From NCBI GenBank assembly GCA_007750655.1, contig CP036290.1, forward strand, positions 496,001 to 560,000: a stretch of DNA of 64,000 nucleotides, written 5' to 3'. Shown here one piece after another: positions 58,249 through 64,000 of this stretch; the stretch's first letter is position 1; every line of letters starts with the position of its first letter. The DNA is from Rohdeia mirabilis (GTDB lineage Bacteria; Planctomycetota; UBA1135; GCA-002686595). The notes beneath the pieces were generated by a model that ran no database searches, was not told where the DNA came from, and was given only the letters and a program-made list of their open reading frames with translations. The position numbers were made by a program, and so were the translations under genes.

Positions 58249-59064
58249 TCAGCGCGGAAAGCTGGTGGCAATCAACCGCCGCGCCCGATCGCCCGGATCC
58301 TCGGCCTCGGTCAGCGTCGTGAACAGCTGCTCGAGCGTGCCCTCGCTGCCGGCGCGCGTGCGCAACTCCGCGAGCGAGCCCACCGCCAGCAACCGCCCCT
58401 CCTTGAGGATCGCGACGCGGTCGGCCACGCGCTCCACCACGTCGAGCAGGTGCGAGGTGTAGAGCACCGCGCCGCCGCGATCGGCCCAGGCACGCAGCAG
58501 TTCCTTGACGGTGGACGCGCTCGGGGCGTCGAGGCCGGACAGGGGCTCGTCGAGCACGAGCAGTTTGGGCTCCGGCAACAGCGCGCAGGCGATCGCGGCC
58601 TTCTGGCGCATGCCGCGGCTGTAGCTGCCGACCGGATCGTCCGCGCGATCGGCCAGGTCGAAGCCGTCGAGCAGCGCGGTGGAGCGGCGCTCGATCTCGG
58701 CCGCGTCCATGTCGTGCAGGCGCCCGACCAAGGTCAGGTGCTGGCGCGGCGAGAGCTGGACGTACATCGGCGCGCCGTCGGGCACGAACGCGAAGCGCCG
58801 GCGAGCTTCGAGCGGATCGTCCGCCAGGTCGAGGCCGTCGATCGTGCGGCGGCCGGACGTGGGCGCGAGCAGGCCGCACAGGATGCGCACCGCCGTCGTC
58901 TTGCCCGCGCCGTTCGGACCGAGCAGGCCCAGCACCTCACCCGCGCGCACCTCGAGGTCCAGGTCCACGAGCGCCGCGACTTCGTCGTAGCGCTTGGTGA
59001 TGCCCTCGAAGCGGGCGATGTCGGCGCGCGGCGGGGCGGACGGGCTCGGATCGGATTCGCTCAC
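58249..59064 (-). CDS. ABC transporter ATP-binding protein
   Basis: The 271-residue ATPase has Walker A GLLGPNGAGKTTAVRIL, a Q-loop-like FVPDGAPMYVQLSPRQHL, the signature SYSRGMRQKAAIACAL, Walker B KLLVLDEPLSGLD and H-loop YTSHLLDVVE. It is of the CcmA/NatA type that drives ABC-2 permeases. A GTG start (VSESDPSPSA) is chosen. No permease gene adjoins it: the stop is next to the tRNA-like sequence and island boundary, and the nearest candidate partner is the membrane protein at 51689-53185. Its last residues IATSFPR lie over the region that looks like an anticodon arm. Confidence 0.9.
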   Translation of the reverse strand: MSESDPSPSAPPRADIARFEGITKRYDEVAALVDLDLEVRAGEVLGLLGPNGAGKTTAVRILCGLLAPTSGRRTIDGLDLADDPLEARRRFAFVPDGAPMYVQLSPRQHLTLVGRLHDMDAAEIERRSTALLDGFDLADRADDPVGSYSRGMRQKAAIACALLPEPKLLVLDEPLSGLDAPSASTVKELLRAWADRGGAVLYTSHLLDVVERVADRVAILKEGRLLAVGSLAELRTRAGSEGTLEQLFTTLTEAEDPGDRARRLIATSFPR

Positions 59065-59361
59065 GCGCGACAGGGTGCCACGCGGGGCGCCGCGGATCGA
59101 GTCGGCGCGCGGGCCGGAACGCGAACGGCCCGCCGGCGGGGGAGCGGGCGGGCCGTCGGGGTCGCGCGCGCTGCGCGTCGGTGGTGGGGGCACGTTCGGA
59201 GGCTGGGGCGTCCGAACGTGGTCGAACCGTCCGAGCGATGGCGCCGGCGCGGCGGTGGCTCCGGGTCTGCTGCGACCGTCGAGACCCACGCTGTCGGCGG
59301 GTCCGTCGTGCCGGTGCAGCTCAGCGAACGGGCCGCGCTCGCTCGCCCACGGCTCCGCCGC

Positions 59362-60342
59362 TCAGGCCGCCTGCACCAACCGCTCGCGCAGGTGGGCGAC
59401 GATCACTTGAATGATCTCGCGCGGGGTGGACGCGCCGGCGTGGATGCCGACGTGCTTCTTCCCCGCGAACCAGCCGAGGTCGATGTCCTCGACGCCTTCG
59501 ACCTGGTAGGTGGGCACGCCGCCGGCGCCGCAGACCTCTTTCAGCTTGCGGCTGTTCGACGAGTGCTGCGAGCCGACGACGAGGATCACGTCGGCGGTCT
59601 CGGCCAGGTGGTCGGCCTCTTCCTGGCGCTCGGTCGTGACGTGGCAGATCGTGTTGACGACTTTCACCTCGCGCGACTTGGGCACGAGCGCGGCCGCGAT
59701 CAGGCCGGCCTTCTTGGCGATGAGCGTGGACTGGATGACGACGCCGGCCTTCTTGAGCGGCGGCAGGGCTTCGGCGTCCGCGACCGATTCGAGCACGCGC
59801 GCGTTGCCACCGGCTTCGGCGACCGACGCCATGATCCCGATGATCTCGGGGTGTTCGGCCTGGCCGACGATGAACACGTCGTAGCCCTCCTTCGCGAGAC
59901 CGACGGCCTTGCGGTGGATGATGTCGACGAGCGGGCACGTGCCGTCGATGACCTGCAGGCCGGCGTCCTTCGCTTCGCGCTTCACCGCGGGCGGCACGCC
60001 GTGCGCGCGGATGACCAGCGCGGATCCTTCGGGCGCGGCGGTGTGGTCGTCCACGTGCGTGATGCCGTGTTCCTGCGCGAGCTTGCCGACCGTGTAGCTG
60101 TTGTGGATGAGCTCGCCGTGGGTGAAGACCGGGCGGCTGTCGTCGGCGGAGGCTTCGACGGCGAGGTCGATCGCGCGCTCGACGCCCCAGCAGTAGCCGG
60201 CGCTCTCGGCCACTTCGATCACCACCGAGCCGTCCGCGCTGTGGAAGACCTCCGAGATCGGTACTTCGCGCGTGGAGCGGTTGCGGGGAGCGGCCTTGGA
60301 CGTGGCTTGGGCTCGGGCGGGGCCGTCGTCGGTCTTCGTCAT
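59362..60342 (-). CDS. ispH: 4-hydroxy-3-methylbut-2-enyl diphosphate reductase
   Basis: The 326-residue product is IspH (LytB), the last enzyme of the MEP isoprenoid pathway, which reduces HMBPP to IPP and DMAPP through a [4Fe-4S] cluster. The three cluster cysteines are present: C51 in AGYCWGVERAI, C136 in DGTCPLVD and C233 in NTICHVTTERQ. Other landmarks are THGELIHN, IRAHGVPP, VGSQHSSNS and HAGASTPREII. The first 37 residues are a charged extension not found in most homologues. The ATG start is preferred because the frame upstream is non-homologous. Confidence 0.95.
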   Translation of the reverse strand: MTKTDDGPARAQATSKAAPRNRSTREVPISEVFHSADGSVVIEVAESAGYCWGVERAIDLAVEASADDSRPVFTHGELIHNSYTVGKLAQEHGITHVDDHTAAPEGSALVIRAHGVPPAVKREAKDAGLQVIDGTCPLVDIIHRKAVGLAKEGYDVFIVGQAEHPEIIGIMASVAEAGGNARVLESVADAEALPPLKKAGVVIQSTLIAKKAGLIAAALVPKSREVKVVNTICHVTTERQEEADHLAETADVILVVGSQHSSNSRKLKEVCGAGGVPTYQVEGVEDIDLGWFAGKKHVGIHAGASTPREIIQVIVAHLRERLVQAA

Positions 60343-60687
60343 GGTGGGGTCGGGGTCGGGCGGCGCGCCGGAGCGGGTCCACCGGTCGGTGTGGATCCGG
60401 GCGGCGGGCCGCGCTGCACTCGATCCTGACATCATCGGCCGAGTCGCGGCGTGGGTCGAGTGCGCAGAGCGGTTCCGCGGGACCTTTGGCGCGTGGTTCG
60501 CCGGTGGGGCGTGCTGCGACCGGTGGGGGGCGGCCGGGGGTCCAGCCGCGTCGCCGAGCTCGGTCGCGTGCGGGGCCCGGTCGTGCCCTCGGTGCCGGAA
60601 CGCTGGCCCCGAACGGCCGCGGCGCACCACCGGACCCGTGCCCGATGGTGCGCCGCGCGTGGCGTCCGGACGAGCCGGATCGCGTGC
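60343..60687. other. 345-bp non-coding gap between ispH and the radical-SAM-like gene
   Basis: No gene, repeat or clear promoter is recognised. Open frames here are antisense shadows. Both flanking genes run leftward, so this gap holds the end of the radical-SAM-like transcript and the probable ispH promoter. Confidence 0.4.
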
Positions 60688-61410
60688 TCAGGCCTGCTCG
60701 ATCAGTTCGATCTCGCGCTCGAGCTTGGCGGTGATCTTCTCGGCGATCGACGCCATGCGGGTCTTCGGGACCGGCTTGAGCTTGCGCTCGGTGTCGGCCT
60801 TGGCGAGCGTCGTGACCTGGATGGTTCCGGGGCGGCCGAAGCTCGCGACCTTGGTCAGCCAGAAGCGCAGTTCGGCATCGGTCGAGTTGTCGGCCTCGCC
60901 CTTCACGAACGTCGCGCGCAGGACCCAGCGCTCCATCTCGATCTTCTCGAGACCGTCGCACACGTCCTTGTACAGCTGCGGGTCCATGCCGGTCAGCGCG
61001 GCGAACGTCTTCTGTGTGCCCGCGTCGAAGTGGATGACCGGACGGTGGTAGGCGGTCAGCGAGTGGCGTCCTTCCGCGTTGCCCAGGTGCAGACCCGGCG
61101 TGTGCAGGATCAGCTTGGACTTCGGGAACCACTTGTCGACGAGCTCGCGCAGGTTCTCCGAGATCGCTCGGAACTCGGGGTGCTGCATCGGGTCGACGCC
61201 GCCATCGGCCTCGACGACGATCGACTTGACCTTGTCGCCGGCCTTGGAGAGCTCGATGATGCGACGCGCGGCGGTGGTGACGACGACGGCCTGGCTGGCG
61301 AAGCGTCCGGCTTTCCCGGTGTCGACGAGCGGCTTCACGACGAGCGTGGTCTCGTACTCGGGGTGCTCGAACGGTCCGAGAATCAGCTCTTCGGTGAGTG
61401 CAGCGAACAT
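60688..61410 (-). CDS. Radical-SAM-like protein lacking the cluster cysteines
   Basis: The 240-residue protein resembles radical SAM enzymes of the tRNA-modification/AF-type group in its middle and C-terminal parts. KSIVVEADGGVDPMQHPEF stands where the GEPLLHP motif is expected. Then come LILHTPGLHL, VIHFDAGTQKTFAALTG, RWVLRATFVKGEADNST and ASFGRPGTIQVTTLAKADTE. The N-terminal region, where CxxxCxxC should bind the [4Fe-4S] cluster, has no cysteine; the only Cys is in DVCDGLEK. If the homology is right, this is a pseudoenzyme or has a different chemistry. It has good codon structure and a clear ATG. Confidence 0.65.
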   Translation of the reverse strand: MFAALTEELILGPFEHPEYETTLVVKPLVDTGKAGRFASQAVVVTTAARRIIELSKAGDKVKSIVVEADGGVDPMQHPEFRAISENLRELVDKWFPKSKLILHTPGLHLGNAEGRHSLTAYHRPVIHFDAGTQKTFAALTGMDPQLYKDVCDGLEKIEMERWVLRATFVKGEADNSTDAELRFWLTKVASFGRPGTIQVTTLAKADTERKLKPVPKTRMASIAEKITAKLEREIELIEQA

Positions 61411-62214
61411 GGTGGTGGCTGTCGGTGCGCCGGCCGGGACGAAGTGTCCGGGGCGGCGGTGGGTGAGGAGAATGGTGGCGCGGTGTGCCGTCCGAATGGG
61501 AGGCCGTCCGCTGGTCTCGCCGTCCGCTTCGGGCCAACCGCTTCACAGCGGCGGCGACAGCGGTCGTCGAGTGGAGAAATCGCGGCCACGACGCGCGCCC
61601 TGAAGGGTCGGTCTCGGCGGCGGGCTTCGAGCCGGAGAGTGGGGGCTTCGAGCCCGAGAGGCGTGCCGATCGTCGTCTGGCTCCACCGCTCCCAAGGACT
61701 CTCGAGGGGGTGGGCCGGTGCGGCGTGCGGCGGGTTCAACGCCCGCGATGGGTGCTGGTGCGGCCGCGGCCGGCCAAGGCGTCCTGCCCGGCGCCAAATG
61801 GCTCGGGGCGTCCGTGAACAGGGCCGAGGAGAGATCATAGCCGAGCCAGCGGGCCCTCTCACGGGTGGATCGGACTTCCCACGTGTCGAGGGGCCCGGTC
61901 GTCCCGGGTGGCGCGGAGCGCGGTCCGGGGGCGCGAGCCGGTCCCGGAGCCCGTTCGAGGCGGGCGCGGGGGCCTTCTGGGCGGCAAGTGGCTGCTTTCG
62001 ACGCTGTGACCACCTGCGTGGGGCCCCGCCCCCCCCCCTTCCCCCGCCCCCGCCCCCTCCCACCCCTCGACGAGTCGGCCTGCCCACCTCGGCCGAGCTC
62101 TCGACGAGTCGACGCCGAGCCGGGCCCGGTCCGCTCCGTCGGCCCCCAGCCGCTCGCACCGCGGCTCGACGTTCGGCAGCCCCGAGCCCGCCGCCCGGGA
62201 TCCGCCGCCCGCGC
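61411..62214. other. 800-bp GC-rich stretch without a convincing gene
   Basis: The region has many overlapping open frames in all phases, with Arg/Pro/Ala-rich translations typical of GC-rich non-coding DNA. A pyrimidine run at 62023-62068 (long C stretches interrupted by single G or T) gives G-tracts on the minus strand that could form a quadruplex. No promoter can be placed. Confidence 0.4.
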
Positions 62215-62586
62215 TCACCCCGGACTCCCGCGGACCGAGGCCTCGTCCGGGACGGGCCCACCCGGGAAGTCGATGGCGAGCACGACCAGCCCAGCGGCGA
62301 GCCCGAGCCGCACGGGATGTTCGGCGCAGGCTCCGACCCAGCGCAGCAGGACGTCGAGTTCCGGCGCCAGGTCGCCACCGAGCGGTCGCGCGCGGTCCAC
62401 GGCCCGCACGAACGCACGCGCGAGACTCGGGGCGAACGCGCCCGCCAGCAGCGTGAGCACGACGGGGCGCAGCACCCGCGCACGGACGTCCGCGGCGAGG
62501 TCGGCGCTCGGTCGCGTCGCGGCGCGCGCGTTCGCCTTCGTTCTCGCGGCGGCGCGCCTGTCGGTCGGGATCGGAATCTGTCGCAC
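62215..62586 (-). CDS. Small membrane protein, uncertain
   Basis: A GTG gives 123 residues: a basic N-terminal stretch (VRQIPIPTDRRAAARTKANA), a hydrophobic helix VLRPVVLTLLAGAFAPSLA, a loop, and a second helix VRLGLAAGLVVLAIDF. The segment ARPLGGDLAPELDVLLRWV followed by a helix recalls GspF-type secretion membrane proteins, but the match is weak. It could be a real two-helix protein or a chance frame. Confidence 0.4.
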   Translation of the reverse strand: MRQIPIPTDRRAAARTKANARAATRPSADLAADVRARVLRPVVLTLLAGAFAPSLARAFVRAVDRARPLGGDLAPELDVLLRWVGACAEHPVRLGLAAGLVVLAIDFPGGPVPDEASVRGSPG

Positions 62587-62821
62587 ACCCCATGGACCGC
62601 TCGGCGGGGCGATGGGTTGCGGGTGCGGCCTTGAAAGTTGCGGGCGCCCGACCGCACGCGAACGGACGCTCCGGGTCGAAACCGAGCGCGCGTCCGGCGG
62701 GTCGGTGCCCGGAGCGCTTCGCCCGCGACACGTCGACGCGCGTGTCTCCCGAGCGCGCTGGAACCGAAGACTTGCACCGAAGACTGGCATCGCGTGCTGC
62801 GGCTGCGCTCGACACCACCCG

Positions 62822-62923
62822 ACCATCAGCACCGCGCGGCCGTCGACACCGCGCGACCGTCAACACCAAACGACCGTCAACACCGCGCGACCGTCAACAC
62901 CGCCCGACCGTCAACGTCGCACG
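62822..62923. repeat. 17-bp tandem repeat, six units
   Basis: Six consecutive 17-base units, consensus ACCGTCAACACCGCGCG, run from 62822, with variants such as ACCATCAGCACCGCGCG. The last unit overlaps the end of the membrane-protein gene that stops at 62911. There are no spacers, so it is not a CRISPR array. The rest of the 324-base gap (62587-62910) shows no gene. Confidence 0.75.
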
Positions 62924-64000
62924 AGCCGTCGCACCGCACTGCGCGGCATCGCGGCGACCGCTTCGTTCGCCCGGCGATCCGGCACCGCGCGCACCTGCCA
63001 CAGCAGCACCGTGCCCGGCTCGAGCGCGGTCCAGTAGTCCTGCGGCATCGACCAGCGCGTGTCGGTCAACAGCAGCCGCAGGCGCTCGAACGTGCCGCCG
63101 AGATAGGTGCCGTCCGCGCGCCACAGGTTGACGGTCCACACCACGGGGTCCGTGCTGCCGGCCGGCGCGGTCCACTCGAGCGTCGGCGGCAGGTCGTGCA
63201 CGCTGCCGTCGTCGGGGCCGACGAGTTGGACCCGCTCGACTCGTCCCTCTGCTTCGTCCGCTCCACCGCGAGCGTCGTCGGCCGCGACCGGGTGGGCGAG
63301 CTGGGCGGCGACGCTGGCGAAGAACGGATCGTCCACGGCGTCGAACGCGAAGTGGCGCGGGACGTCGAGCACGGCGATACGCAGGGACACGACCACGACG
63401 GCGGCACCCAGGGCCGTGCCGACCAGGCGCGCGAGCGTCCGAGGCAAAGGCGCACCGAGCGTCGCGAGGCCCGCCGCGACGAGCACCACCGCGGCTCCGA
63501 GTCCGGGGAACAGATAGCGGCCCTGGGGCTGCATGAACGTGCGGTTGTAGAGCACCACCTGCACCAGCACGAGCAACGCCACGCCCGCCGGGAGCGCGAG
63601 CGCACGCCAGGGCAGGCCGCGCTCGCCGTTCGGTCCACCGCCGCGCGTCCTCACGGAACCGATCACCGCGACGACGAGGCCCACGAACCCCGACCCGGCG
63701 GCCGTCCCGAACAGCACCAACGCCGACAGCGGTGCGGCCAGCGCGTTCCATCCCCAGTGACCGACGAGCGTGCGCCCGAGGGTGGGGAAGAGGCTCTGCG
63801 CGTGCACGCCCCACAGGTACTGGCTCTGCCACTCCGGGTCGGGCAACGCCGTGGCGAGCAGGCTCTGGGCGTAGGCCCGGCGGTGCGCCTGGGTGCCGAG
63901 CAGTTCGCCGTAGCGCGCGAGGTTCTCGAGCACGAACGGCGCGAACAGCGCGGCGACGATCGCGACGGCCACGGCGCAGCGCGCGAGCGTCGCCAGCCGC
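62911..64000 (-). CDS. Polytopic membrane protein (DUF2142/GT-C-like), 5' truncated by the window edge
   Basis: The frame is open to the right edge, so the N-terminus is outside the window; a GTG at 63972 is not the real start. The visible part has helices VAIVAALFAPFVLENLARYG, LSALVLFGTAAGSGFVGLVVA, LALPAGVALLVLVQVVLYN and ALGAAVVVVSLRIAVL. The motif FMQPQGRYLFPGLGAAVVL is typical of DUF2142 and related lipid-linked sugar transferases. A soluble beta-rich domain (VERVQLVGPDDGSVHDLPPT...) ends the protein. It is probably involved in cell-envelope glycan synthesis, by analogy only. Confidence 0.75.
   Translation of the reverse strand, partial: RLATLARCAVAVAIVAALFAPFVLENLARYGELLGTQAHRRAYAQSLLATALPDPEWQSQYLWGVHAQSLFPTLGRTLVGHWGWNALAAPLSALVLFGTAAGSGFVGLVVAVIGSVRTRGGGPNGERGLPWRALALPAGVALLVLVQVVLYNRTFMQPQGRYLFPGLGAAVVLVAAGLATLGAPLPRTLARLVGTALGAAVVVVSLRIAVLDVPRHFAFDAVDDPFFASVAAQLAHPVAADDARGGADEAEGRVERVQLVGPDDGSVHDLPPTLEWTAPAGSTDPVVWTVNLWRADGTYLGGTFERLRLLLTDTRWSMPQDYWTALEPGTVLLWQVRAVPDRRANEAVAAMPRSAVRRLVRR

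Noticed and set aside
58217-58300. Complete tRNA gene
   Set aside because: The T-arm is perfect, but the D-arm cannot be formed, the 5' acceptor pairs only partly and the distance is wrong. The apparent anticodon arm is part of the ABC ATPase coding sequence.
61543-62013. Minus-strand frame of 156 codons
   Set aside because: Low-complexity Pro/Arg/Ala translation in a region where every frame is open; no start signal.
62822-62923. CRISPR array
   Set aside because: Units of 17 bases follow one another directly without spacers and no cas genes are present.

Overview
The window is a very GC-rich chromosomal segment. Its gene content fits a Planctomycetota bacterium, probably one of the high-GC marine lineages. 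The evidence is a planctomycete-type ECF sigma factor paired with a membrane Ser/Thr kinase, tandem exported beta-helix proteins with a shared C-terminal module, an exported sulfatase, many lipoproteins, and a lysine-rich histone-H1-like protein. The lineage is an inference from gene content and base composition; no rRNA is present.

Layout. 1-7 kb: a truncated 2-hydroxyacid dehydrogenase, small exported proteins, an RMD1/DUF155 protein and three tandem beta-helix paralogues. 7.6-10.5 kb: sigma factor plus kinase. 11.3-13 kb: a MITE-like element, a peroxiredoxin-like gene with an in-frame TGA at its redox motif (candidate selenoprotein) and an overlapping lipoprotein hydrolase. 13-21.5 kb: sulfatase, a CrtI-like oxidoreductase, a zinc-protease/rimK pair, a histone-like gene and two exported proteins. 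21.6-28.6 kb: a tightly packed lipid-modification operon (DUF1295, two CFA-synthase-like methyltransferases, desaturase, FAD oxidoreductase, DUF1365, DUF2878). 28.7-36.3 kb: MarR regulator, an AttH-like protein with an FtsX-type ABC transporter, an SDR and a large unknown protein. 36.5-39.4 kb: an RluA synthase and three paralogous lipoproteins.

39.5-48.1 kb is the most striking region. It holds a four-gene cluster: an inner-membrane 4Fe-4S/FAD/cytochrome-b-like protein, a membrane-anchored protein with 26 CxxCH motifs, a predicted outer-membrane beta-barrel, and a lipoprotein with 25 CxxCH motifs. This is the arrangement expected for a trans-envelope electron conduit. Upstream sit a sigma-54-like promoter and two spaced palindromes.

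48.1-54.8 kb: a membrane protein interrupted in frame by a palindromic repeat, a ferritin-like protein, an ArsC-like protein, a membrane protein, a hydrolase and a thioesterase. 54.8-58.25 kb: a lower-GC island with a TIR-NB-ARC-TPR protein (probable antiphage or NLR-like system), IS66 relics and a tRNA 3'-end-like sequence. 58.25-64 kb: an ABC ATPase, ispH, a radical-SAM-like protein without cluster cysteines, and a truncated membrane protein.

A roughly 120-bp palindromic repeat occurs three times: at 39.4 kb, at 48.1 kb and, inside a gene and in frame, at 48.7 kb.
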